22,758 nucleotides of DNA from Oceanospirillaceae bacterium UBA2001 (GTDB taxonomy: Bacteria; Pseudomonadota; Gammaproteobacteria; Pseudomonadales; Balneatricaceae), in contig DDCR01000057.1 in assembly GCA_002335115.1 (NCBI GenBank), positions 1 through 22,758 on the forward strand. Direction: 5' to 3'. This document shows, one piece after another, positions 7,586-14,485 of this stretch. The position numbers were made by a program, and so were the translations under genes. Position 1 is the first letter of the stretch, and each line of letters starts with the position of its first letter. Under the pieces are notes generated by a model. The model was not told the DNA's origin. It did no database searches and saw only the letters and a program-made list of their open reading frames with translations.

Positions 7586-8017
7586 TCAATGCTGTATGGA
7601 ATTGCCTCTCACTGAATAACGCTGACCTATCCAACCACCAATGACCAAAGCAGGTAAAAAAACCAAAGCTTCAATTGGGTTTATAACGGCGTTAATAATG
7701 CCTGGTCCAGGACAATATCCACTCAGCCCCCAGCCAATACCAAATAAACTTGCGCCTATGATTAAGGGTCTGTCGATGCTAGTTTTAAGGCTTATGTAAA
7801 ATTGATCAGCAAATATGGGTGCTTTACGTTTCATGATAAAGCGTGATGTGCCTAAAGTGACCATCACAGCGCCACCCATAACGAAGGCTAAACTGGGGTC
7901 CCAATGACCAAACGGGTCAAGGAAATTTTGTACCTTTACTGGATTGGCCATTTCTGAGATGACTAGACCCGCACCAAAAATGAGACCTGACGCTAGAGCG
8001 ATAATTAAACGTTGCAT
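7586..8017 (-). CDS. YeeE/YedE family membrane protein, second half-transporter
   Basis: The protein has 143 aa with about four hydrophobic segments. It carries GWGLSGYCPGPGIINA, the conserved cysteine motif of the YeeE/YedE (sulfur transport, TsuA-related) family. Full-length YeeE relatives are one chain of ten or so helices that import thiosulfate through conserved cysteines; here the unit is split into two short proteins, as in the PmpA/PmpB arrangement. The start has AAGGAT 7-8 bases upstream and lies 13 bases after the stop of the first half-transporter gene, so both are on one transcript. The protein probably forms a hetero-oligomer with its partner in the inner membrane. The transported sulfur species is not determined. 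Confidence 0.85.
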   Translation of the reverse strand: MQRLIIALASGLIFGAGLVISEMANPVKVQNFLDPFGHWDPSLAFVMGGAVMVTLGTSRFIMKRKAPIFADQFYISLKTSIDRPLIIGASLFGIGWGLSGYCPGPGIINAVINPIEALVFLPALVIGGWIGQRYSVRGNSIQH

Positions 8018-8030
8018 TTGAAATCCTTAG

Positions 8031-8450
8031 CTATCCAATAAAGTTGCGCAAAATAGTGACGGTCAAGATGCCGCTAATCATAAAAGCGACTGTCGCAGCA
8101 ATTGAACGGACAGACAACATGCCGATGCCACAGACCCCGTGACCACTGGTGCAACCATTACCGATACGGGTACCTATGCCGACGGCCAAGCCTGAAGCGA
8201 TAAGCAAAACTGGCGAATACCCCTGTCGCAATTCAAACTCAACAGGCAGCATGAAATAGGCTCCCCCAACGAGGCCAGCCATAAAACACAAGCGCCAATT
8301 GCGTTCAGTGCCACTTAGTGGGTTATATAATAAGTTGTATAAGATACCGCTTATGCCTGCAGTGCGGCCGTTAAATGCCAACAATAGTACAGCACTAAAA
8401 CCTATCAAAATGCCCCCAAAAAGCGCTTGTGAAGGAAATGTTTCTAGCAT
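8031..8450 (-). CDS. YeeE/YedE family membrane protein, first half-transporter
   Basis: The protein has 139 aa and is mostly hydrophobic. An N-terminal segment GGILIGFSAVLLLAFNGRTAG is followed by the signature GNGCTSGHGVCGIGMLS with two cysteines. This is the partner half of the split YeeE/YedE sulfur transporter. The two cysteine motifs, one per subunit, would line the substrate path, as cysteines do in thiosulfate-transporting TsuA. It is the first gene of the two-gene minus-strand operon and sits directly behind a strong promoter with an overlapping dyad (8465-8513). In many proteobacteria such pairs accompany BigR/SqrR-type ArsR regulators and persulfide dioxygenases; none of those genes lies in this window. 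Confidence 0.85.
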   Translation of the reverse strand: MLETFPSQALFGGILIGFSAVLLLAFNGRTAGISGILYNLLYNPLSGTERNWRLCFMAGLVGGAYFMLPVEFELRQGYSPVLLIASGLAVGIGTRIGNGCTSGHGVCGIGMLSVRSIAATVAFMISGILTVTILRNFIG

Positions 8451-8464
8451 GGCTAATCTCTTAT

Positions 8465-8513
8465 ATTAGAATTTTCTAATTCAATTATACTCTTAAAAAA
8501 CAACTTTTGTCAA
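8465..8513 (-). promoter_or_regulatory. Consensus promoter with operator dyad for the YeeE/YedE operon
   Basis: Read on the minus strand, there is TTGACA (8508-8513), an 18-base spacer and TATAAT (8484-8489), both boxes perfect consensus. Immediately downstream, over the expected start point, lies the dyad ATTAGAA-tt-TTCTAAT (8465-8480 on the plus strand, 7-bp arms and a 2-bp centre). A strong promoter covered by an operator implies tight repression. The AT-rich dyad resembles sites of ArsR-family sulfide/persulfide sensors (BigR/SqrR), an inference from gene context. The regulator gene is not in the window. Confidence 0.7.
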
Positions 8514-8657
8514 TTACTAATGCTCTAAATGAAAATAGGTGTCTTAAAAAATATAGCTTTGTTGGTGAATTACAGTGCTCTCAGTATCAACAAATGACTC
8601 AGATCATGTTATGTTTAGTATTATCAACTTGATGCTAATAAACTGGATGTCCTGCAG

Positions 8658-9776
8658 ATGGCAAGAAATGAAGATATGGGTGATTTACCTAGCTTAAGAC
8701 CTGATTCGGATGAAATTAAAGGGGCTGGGAAACAATCATTTTCAGACAATAAAGGAGCCAATGCCTATGCTGATGTTGATGAAGGTACATTGAGGCGCGG
8801 CAGTAGAGATAGCAACAGGCCAATAGCAGCACCTCGGCCAATGCAAACAGGTTCACCCCAAGTTGCAGCCAACAGTAATGGGCTTTTGTGGTTTTTAATG
8901 TTGATCATGGTGGTGGGTCTCTCAGGCGGTGGATATTGGTCCTATAATAAATTAACTGATGTGGACCTTTTGCTAACCGTATCAAGAGGTGAACTCGAGC
9001 ACGCTCGGAAACGTATTGGTGAATTAGAAGCTTTAGTCGTGGCGACGGATGTTAACTCAAATAAGTCAGGGACAGTGATTCAAACGCAGGTAAGACTGAT
9101 TGATAATAGAGCGAAAGAGCGTAATAAATTTATAGATACAGAAATAGATAAGCTGTGGGGTGTTACCTACCGTACTAATCGTCCAGACATAGAAGAAAAT
9201 CAAAAAGCCATAGATAACAATACCACCGCAGTGAAACAGCATCAAGAAAGCCTTAAAACACAAGCTGAGCGTGCACAATTGCAACAATCATCCATTACCA
9301 AGCAACAAGCTCAAGTGGAAAAAATCAGTCAAGCTAGTCAACTCGCAGCGCAAGTTCTAGAGGATCAGCTATCTCAGGTAAAATCGTTACAAGAAAAAAT
9401 AGCAAAGGTATTGAGTCAGGTGGCAGTGCAAGAAAGCACCTTGGCAGACCAGAATAAAACAGTCCTTGGTCAAGCTCAAATTTTTGATCAACATGCCCAA
9501 GATATTGCTGATCTAAAAACCTCAGTGCAAACCGTTTCTCAACTAGTTGGGGGCTCGTCTGTAGGAGAAGACATTGATGTACTCGCCAAGAGCCTAGTTG
9601 AACTTGAGAATAAGGCCAAGTTGCTTGACGTTATGGAACAAAACACCAATCAATTGGATGATCGCGTTTTTGTGGTCGAGGCGTCCATTGGTTCTGTTGA
9701 TGCTTTTCGAAGAGATACTAATCAAAAATTGGATCAATTAGAGAAGCAAATTCGTAAATTATCCTACAGCGAGTAG
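8658..9776 (+). CDS. Membrane-anchored coiled-coil protein of unknown function
   Basis: I do not recognise this 372-aa protein. Residues 1-74 are polar and low in structure (many D, S, G, R, P). One transmembrane segment follows at about 75-95 (LLWFLMLIMVVGLSGGGYWS). The remaining 270 or so residues are rich in Q, E, K and L with heptad-like spacing: about 103-130, a long stretch at about 185-275, and about 305-370. The likely topology is an N-terminal cytoplasmic tail, one inner-membrane anchor and a long periplasmic coiled coil, a layout seen in envelope or division-associated proteins. A short 9-base tandem repeat follows its stop. It stands alone between the sulfur-transport operon and the PLP-enzyme gene. 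Function is unknown. Confidence 0.75.
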   Translation: MARNEDMGDLPSLRPDSDEIKGAGKQSFSDNKGANAYADVDEGTLRRGSRDSNRPIAAPRPMQTGSPQVAANSNGLLWFLMLIMVVGLSGGGYWSYNKLTDVDLLLTVSRGELEHARKRIGELEALVVATDVNSNKSGTVIQTQVRLIDNRAKERNKFIDTEIDKLWGVTYRTNRPDIEENQKAIDNNTTAVKQHQESLKTQAERAQLQQSSITKQQAQVEKISQASQLAAQVLEDQLSQVKSLQEKIAKVLSQVAVQESTLADQNKTVLGQAQIFDQHAQDIADLKTSVQTVSQLVGGSSVGEDIDVLAKSLVELENKAKLLDVMEQNTNQLDDRVFVVEASIGSVDAFRRDTNQKLDQLEKQIRKLSYSE

Positions 9777-9810
9777 ATCAACCGGATTAACTGGATCAAC
9801 TGGATCAACT
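9775..9810. repeat. Four 9-base tandem repeats (GGATCAACT-like)
   Basis: AGATCAACC, GGATTAACT, GGATCAACT and GGATCAACT run end to end from the last bases of the coiled-coil gene's stop codon to just before the ribosome binding site of the PLP-enzyme gene. The last two copies are identical. Such a run can slip and change spacer length. There is no evidence for a protein-binding role. Confidence 0.7.
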
Positions 9811-9823
9811 TAAGGGACTAAGT

Positions 9824-10822
9824 ATGCAAAATTTATCCCATCCGAAAATTCAATTGGGCCATTGGCCCACCCCTCTTGAGCCTTTACTGCGCATTAATGA
9901 GATGCATAAAGGACCCGAGTTGTGGGTCAAGCGAGATGATTGCTCAGGGCTTGCCTTTGGTGGTAATAAAACCCGTAAATTAGAATACTTGTTAGGGGAC
10001 GCTCAGCTAAAAGGAGCGACTACACTGCTCACTGCTGGAGGCTTGCAATCTAACCATGCTCGGCAAACGGCTGCCGCTGCTGCTCGAGTGGGTCTGGGTT
10101 GTGAGTTATTTCTGGAACATGTAGAAGGAGTATCAGAGAAGGATTATAACCACTCTGGTAATCTGCTACTGGATCAATTGCTTGGAGCACGACTGCATCG
10201 TTTGCCAGCAGGGCAAGATTTGGATGCCGCCATGGCTTTGCGTGCTCAAACTCTGGATGCTTTGGGTCAAGTGCCCTATGTGATGCCTGTAGGTGGCAGT
10301 AATGTGATCGGTTCAATGGGCTATGTTGAATGTGGTTTAGAATTGACCCAACAAATACAACGACAACAACTCAGCTTTGATGCCATTGTTTTAGCCACGG
10401 GCAGCGCTGGAACTCAAGCGGGTTTATTGGCAGGTTTGGCGTTGGCTGGAATAGATATACCCGTATTAGGAATAACCGTCAGTCGGGCGAGTAGTGAGCA
10501 ATGTGAAAAAGTGTTGACCTTGCTGCACCAAGTCCAAGAGTCACTGCAGCAACCTGAGTTAAATGCAGATCATGTTATTTGTTTCGACCAATATTATGGT
10601 TCAGGTTATGGTGACCCAACGCCCGCTATGATCGAGGCTGTTCGCCTTGCGGCAAGCTTAGAGGGATTGTTGTTAGATCCTGTTTATTCGGGCAAAGCCT
10701 TTGCGGGCTTACTTGATTTAGTTCGTCATGGCTATTTTGATACCTCCGAGCGTATTCTGTTTCTTCATACAGGTGGTGCGCCAGGGTTATTTGCCTACAG
10801 CGAATGTCTAAGTGAACACTAA
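9824..10822 (+). CDS. PLP-dependent D-cysteine desulfhydrase / L-cysteate sulfo-lyase family enzyme
   Basis: The protein has 332 aa and belongs to the ACC deaminase / D-cysteine desulfhydrase group of fold-type II PLP enzymes. FGGNKTRKLEY supplies the PLP lysine (Lys49), and GGLQSNHARQTAAAAA carries the Ser-Asn of the active site. PVGGSNVIGSMGYVE and LHTGGAPGLFAY follow the DcyD pattern closely. ACC deaminases have a Glu in DPVYEGK; here it reads DPVYSGK, which argues against ACC deaminase. The candidate reactions are D-cysteine to pyruvate, sulfide and ammonia, or L-cysteate to pyruvate, sulfite and ammonia (CuyA). The two are hard to separate by eye. The start has AAGGGA 8 bases upstream. 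It converges on the LysR gene, with a hairpin between. Confidence 0.82.
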   Translation: MQNLSHPKIQLGHWPTPLEPLLRINEMHKGPELWVKRDDCSGLAFGGNKTRKLEYLLGDAQLKGATTLLTAGGLQSNHARQTAAAAARVGLGCELFLEHVEGVSEKDYNHSGNLLLDQLLGARLHRLPAGQDLDAAMALRAQTLDALGQVPYVMPVGGSNVIGSMGYVECGLELTQQIQRQQLSFDAIVLATGSAGTQAGLLAGLALAGIDIPVLGITVSRASSEQCEKVLTLLHQVQESLQQPELNADHVICFDQYYGSGYGDPTPAMIEAVRLAASLEGLLLDPVYSGKAFAGLLDLVRHGYFDTSERILFLHTGGAPGLFAYSECLSEH

Positions 10823-10840
10823 CGAGATGACCACCTCGTT
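10821..10840. terminator. Hairpin between convergent genes, possible bidirectional terminator
   Basis: AACGAG (10821-10826) pairs with CTCGTT (10835-10840) across an 8-base loop. It starts in the stop codon of the PLP-enzyme gene and ends at the stop codon of the LysR gene. Neither side has a run of T, so factor-independent termination is doubtful; position is the main argument. Confidence 0.35.
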
Positions 10841-11754
10841 CAAGTGATTAGTTGAGTTGGGTTTTCAAGGTCTTTGGTCCTGCGCTTAAAGGTGTCAATA
10901 ATAATGCTCTCAAGGGCTGCTGTGGCTGGCATTTGTTGATGATGGCGGGATTTCATGAGTGCAATCTGACGTTGGACTGGGGGTTCTTCAATTAACCTAA
11001 AAGCCAGTTCATGGCTACCTCTAGGGAAAGCTAACCAGGGCAACGTTGTAATGCCTGCTCCCCCTTCTAGCATGGCAACTAGGGAGGTCATGTTAGTGAC
11101 TTGCATGGCTGCAAACAGAAACCCCTGAGCTGGAGTCTTATCAACCAGTGGGGTTGTGCCATTGCGAATTAGCTTCTCTTGGCTGAGTTGGTCCCAGTTA
11201 ATTTGGCTGCCTTTTTGCATCCAAGGGTGGCTTTTTCTGGCCACAATCCCCACTCGGTCAGCACACAAGTGGGTATAATTTAGATCTGGTTCAGTTTGCC
11301 AAATACTACTGATGGCTAAATCAACCCTTCGGTCGAGTACCTTGTCTCTCAAATTGTCACCGTTGTCATCCTGTACTTGCAAATGCACTTGTGGATGCTG
11401 GACTAAAAAAGCCCGAATAATGTGAGCTAATACGGTTTTAGCGATCGAGGGTAAAACGCCTAACCTTATACTACCAGACTGCCCTTGAGCCATGCTCATA
11501 CCATTATGTAAAGTGGTTTCATAAAGTTGATACAGTGCCTTAGCCTCAGGTAAAAAAGCGGCACCAAAGGCGCTGAGCTCGCCATGACGCTCAGAATCAA
11601 ATAGACATGCACCTAATAATTGCTCTAATTGTTTAATGGCCAAACTAACCGCAGGCTGAGATCTGTAAAGCACAGTCGCAGCCTTGCGAAAATTTTTACA
11701 GTGGGCTACCGTAAGAAACGTATTAATCTGTGCTATTTTTATATCAGGTAGCAT
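10840..11754 (-). CDS. LysR-type transcriptional regulator
   Basis: The protein has 304 aa. The N-terminal winged helix-turn-helix is clear: INTFLTVAHCKNFRKAATVL then SQPAVSLAIKQLEQLLGACLFD (about residues 9-50). The periplasmic-binding-like effector domain follows from about residue 90 (GSIRLGVLPSIAKTVLAHII). GAGITTLPWLAFPRG near the C-terminus is the usual late LysR motif. It is transcribed away from the aldehyde dehydrogenase gene at 11916 across a 161-base gap with AT-rich palindromes, the classic arrangement for a regulator that controls its divergent neighbour and itself. The effector is unknown, and is probably a metabolite of the pathway encoded at 11916-16892. The start has GAGG 7 bases upstream. 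Confidence 0.9.
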   Translation of the reverse strand: MLPDIKIAQINTFLTVAHCKNFRKAATVLYRSQPAVSLAIKQLEQLLGACLFDSERHGELSAFGAAFLPEAKALYQLYETTLHNGMSMAQGQSGSIRLGVLPSIAKTVLAHIIRAFLVQHPQVHLQVQDDNGDNLRDKVLDRRVDLAISSIWQTEPDLNYTHLCADRVGIVARKSHPWMQKGSQINWDQLSQEKLIRNGTTPLVDKTPAQGFLFAAMQVTNMTSLVAMLEGGAGITTLPWLAFPRGSHELAFRLIEEPPVQRQIALMKSRHHQQMPATAALESIIIDTFKRRTKDLENPTQLIT

Positions 11755-11797
11755 GAAAATCCTCGCCGTTGATGTGGTGGGGTATAAAATTAAAGTC

Positions 11798-11843
11798 TAT
11801 TATAATAAAACTTATCAAATAAAGCATTCAATTAATTATAATT
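11798..11843. promoter_or_regulatory. Candidate LysR binding region with two AT-rich palindromes
   Basis: In the 161-base gap between the divergent LysR and aldehyde dehydrogenase genes lie two perfect 10-bp palindromes, TATTATAATA (11798-11807) and AATTATAATT (11834-11843), with centres 36 bases apart. CTTATCAAATAAAG between them is a further imperfect dyad. LysR regulators often bind paired AT-rich dyads in such gaps. No clean -35/-10 pair was assigned. Confidence 0.35.
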
Positions 11844-11915
11844 ATCAAGCCTGAAAGTTTAAACTAGGGTCATCTGAAACAATACCATGCCAAGTATGGC
11901 AACACAGGAGTCAAA

Positions 11916-13349
11916 ATGAGCCAAGTCCAAATGAACTACATTGCTGGGGAGTGGGTAGAAGGTGAATCAACCGTTAATAATATTAACCCTTCAAATCACA
12001 GTGAACTAGTGGGTGAATTTGCTCAAGCGTCAACGGCTCAAGTTGATCAGGCTATAAATGCTGCTCGTCAGGCACAGTTAGTTTGGCAGGCTACTGGCTT
12101 AGAAGCTAAGCAGCGTGTGCTACAGGCGATTGGTGACGAAATGATTGCTCGTTGTGACGAGCTTGGTGAAGTACTTTCCCGTGAAGAAGGCAAACCACGT
12201 GCAGAAGGCCGAGGTGAAGTTTACCGGGCGGGTCAGTTCTTTCAGTATTATGCAGCGGAAGTTTTAAGACAGATGGGTGATACTGCAGACTCGGTGCGTC
12301 CGGGTGTGGAAATTGAAGTTCGACGTGAACCCATGGGAGTTGTAACAGTCATCAGCCCTTGGAATTTCCCCACGGCCACTGCTTCTTGGAAAATTGCGCC
12401 AGCCTTAGCTTTTGGTAACGCAGTCATCTGGAAACCAGCGAACCTAACCCCTGCCAGTGCAGTCCTATTGACTGAAATAATAGCGAAGCAAGATATTCCT
12501 GCGGGACTATTTAATTTAGTCATGGGTGCGGGTGCTAGTGTGGGCGAAAAACTTATTAATTCAGACGGCATTGATGCTATTTCATTCACAGGCTCTTTGG
12601 CTGTGGGTAAACGAGTCGCTGTAGCTGCGGCTGGCAATCTCACCAAATTTCAACTCGAAATGGGTAGTAAAAATGCCTTGGTAGTTTTGGATGATGCAGA
12701 CTTAGATAATGCTGCAGATTGTGCCGTTAATGGTGCCTTTGGCGGTTCAGGTCAGAAGTGTACAGCGTCTTCTCGTTTAATTGTGACTGCAGGGGTGCAT
12801 GATGCGTTTGTTGTTAAAGTGCAAGAACGTATGGCCAAGCTCAAGGTTGGTGGGGCGTTAGAAGAAGGGGTCACTATTGGCCCCGCCGTAGATGCTAAGC
12901 AATATGCACAAAATAAAGAATATTTTAAGTTAGCCCAAGACGAAGGCGCTCATCTGGTTTGTGGTGGTGAATTTGATGATAGTAAGGGTTATTTTATGAC
13001 ACCAGCATTATTTACCAATACGACTAATGCAATGCGTATTAATCGAGATGAGGCTTTTGCTCCTCTGGCCTGTGTTATTAAAGTGGCAGACTATGATGAA
13101 GCTTTGACGACTTTAAACGATACGCAGTATGGTCTGACCGGCGGTATTTGCACAACTTCGCTAAAGTATGCGACACACTTTAAGCGGCATGCTAAAACGG
13201 GCTGTGTGATGGTTAATTTGCCTACTGCGGGCACCGATTACCATGTGCCATTTGGTGGCCGGAAAAACTCTAGCTTTGGTTCACGTGAGCAAGGTAAGTA
13301 TGCAGAAGAGTTCTACACTGAAGTTAAAACAACGTACATGAAGGCTTAA
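11916..13349 (+). CDS. Aldehyde dehydrogenase, 2-oxoglutarate semialdehyde dehydrogenase-like
   Basis: The protein has 477 aa with a full ALDH catalytic set: ISPWNFPTATASWKIAPAL (Asn150), FQLEMGSKN (Glu248) and GSGQKCTASSRLIV (Cys282). EMGSKN in place of the common ELGGKN, together with TTSLKYATHFKR, VMVNLPTAGTDYHVPFGG and REQGKYAEEFYTEVKT near the end, is the pattern I associate with 2-oxoglutarate semialdehyde (2,5-dioxovalerate) dehydrogenases, which feed sugar-acid and hydroxyproline breakdown into the TCA cycle. The ALDH class is firm; the substrate rests on memory of the subgroup. The start has AGGAG 6 bases upstream. It is the first gene of a + run with the M19-like, 566-aa and DUF3726 genes, divergent from LysR. 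Confidence 0.85.
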   Translation: MSQVQMNYIAGEWVEGESTVNNINPSNHSELVGEFAQASTAQVDQAINAARQAQLVWQATGLEAKQRVLQAIGDEMIARCDELGEVLSREEGKPRAEGRGEVYRAGQFFQYYAAEVLRQMGDTADSVRPGVEIEVRREPMGVVTVISPWNFPTATASWKIAPALAFGNAVIWKPANLTPASAVLLTEIIAKQDIPAGLFNLVMGAGASVGEKLINSDGIDAISFTGSLAVGKRVAVAAAGNLTKFQLEMGSKNALVVLDDADLDNAADCAVNGAFGGSGQKCTASSRLIVTAGVHDAFVVKVQERMAKLKVGGALEEGVTIGPAVDAKQYAQNKEYFKLAQDEGAHLVCGGEFDDSKGYFMTPALFTNTTNAMRINRDEAFAPLACVIKVADYDEALTTLNDTQYGLTGGICTTSLKYATHFKRHAKTGCVMVNLPTAGTDYHVPFGGRKNSSFGSREQGKYAEEFYTEVKTTYMKA

Positions 13350-13419
13350 TTAGATGGATGACATTTAAATAACTTTGAAATTTGACATGGGACTAAGGCA
13401 CAGTTTTGGGGACTAGACG

Positions 13420-14403
13420 ATGAGCAAAATGATGATGATTGATGGCTTGCAATACAGTCATTGGAGCCGCCGAGTATTTGAACAGATGCGCGAGGGTGGT
13501 TTGAGTGCAGTCCATGTGACCATTGCCTATCATGAATTAAGCCGAGAGACATTGCAGAATATTGGCCAATGGAATCGTTTGTTTGAAATCCACAGTGATC
13601 TAATTATGCCTGTGCATACGGCCACGGATATTGAACTTGCCCATAGACTAAATAAAGTGGGCATTATCTTTGGTTTTCAGAACTGTTCGCCTATTGAGGA
13701 TGACATTGACCTAGTGGCGATTTTTCACCAGTTGGGTGTGCGCATTATGCAATTGACTTATAACAATCAAAGCCTCTTGGGAGCCGGATGTTATGAGTCC
13801 ACAGATGCTGGTATCTCTCGTTTTGGAAAGGTTGTTATCGAAGAAATGAATCGGGTAGGAATGGTAATTGACATGTCCCATAGTGCTGAAGAAAGCACTC
13901 TGCAAGCCATCGAACTATCACAGCGTCCTATTGTTATTAGCCACGCTAATCCAACTTTTTTTGAACCAGCTAAGCGCAATAAATCAAACAAGGTCTTATC
14001 TGCTTTGGCTGAAAGTGAAGGTTTACTGGGCTTCAGCATGTACCCCTTTCATCTTAAAAATGGCCCTAAATGCACCTTAGATGAGTTTTGCACGATGGTT
14101 GCCCAGACGGTTGATTTTATGGGTGTTGACCGAGTTGGTATGGGTAGCGACTTATGTTTAGATCAGCCCATTGCTGTTTTAGAGTGGATGCGCAATGGCC
14201 GTTGGACTAAGCAAATGGATTATGGGGAAGGTTCTGCTAGCAATGCGACTTGGCCTGATGCACTATCTTGGTTTGAAACCAGTGCCGACTTCCCTAACAT
14301 AGTTGTGGGCTTGCAGGATAAAGGTTTCAACCAATTAGAAATAGAAAAAATCATGGGCCTTAACTGGTTTGATTTCTGTGCCGCAGGGTTTGGGCCAAAA
14401 TAG
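13420..14403 (+). CDS. M19 (renal dipeptidase) family protein with degenerate metal site
   Basis: The 327-aa TIM-barrel protein aligns by motif with membrane dipeptidase: VVIEEMNRVGMVIDMSHSAE, RPIVISHANP and GVDRVGMGSDLCLD. Canonical members bind two zinc ions. Here the His-x-Asp of DGHxD is replaced in IDGLQYSHW (Leu10, Tyr12), the bridging Glu is Gln87 (FGFQN), and the second late His is Ala184 (PAKRN). His154, His175 and Asp244 remain. It may therefore not be a classical dipeptidase. From memory, an M19 relative with similarly altered N-terminal motifs sits in the glycine betaine / dimethylglycine catabolic region of Pseudomonas, which hints at amine metabolism. It follows the aldehyde dehydrogenase gene after 70 bases. 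No signal peptide is seen. Confidence 0.82.
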   Translation: MSKMMMIDGLQYSHWSRRVFEQMREGGLSAVHVTIAYHELSRETLQNIGQWNRLFEIHSDLIMPVHTATDIELAHRLNKVGIIFGFQNCSPIEDDIDLVAIFHQLGVRIMQLTYNNQSLLGAGCYESTDAGISRFGKVVIEEMNRVGMVIDMSHSAEESTLQAIELSQRPIVISHANPTFFEPAKRNKSNKVLSALAESEGLLGFSMYPFHLKNGPKCTLDEFCTMVAQTVDFMGVDRVGMGSDLCLDQPIAVLEWMRNGRWTKQMDYGEGSASNATWPDALSWFETSADFPNIVVGLQDKGFNQLEIEKIMGLNWFDFCAAGFGPK

Positions 14404-14485
14404 AAAGTTATTATAGTTGCTAAAATGAAGCCTGGATATGCCCCTGCTTTAGCAGCCACAGCACCATTTGTTTTGAGGTATGAAT

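Noticed and set aside
9824..10822. ACC deaminase
   Set aside because: The DPVYEGK glutamate typical of ACC deaminases is Ser here (DPVYSGK), and the rest follows the DcyD pattern.
14444..14455. CTGC-TTTA-GCAG hairpin as terminator before the 566-aa gene
   Set aside because: The stem has only 4 bp and no T-run follows; the genes on both sides look like one transcript.
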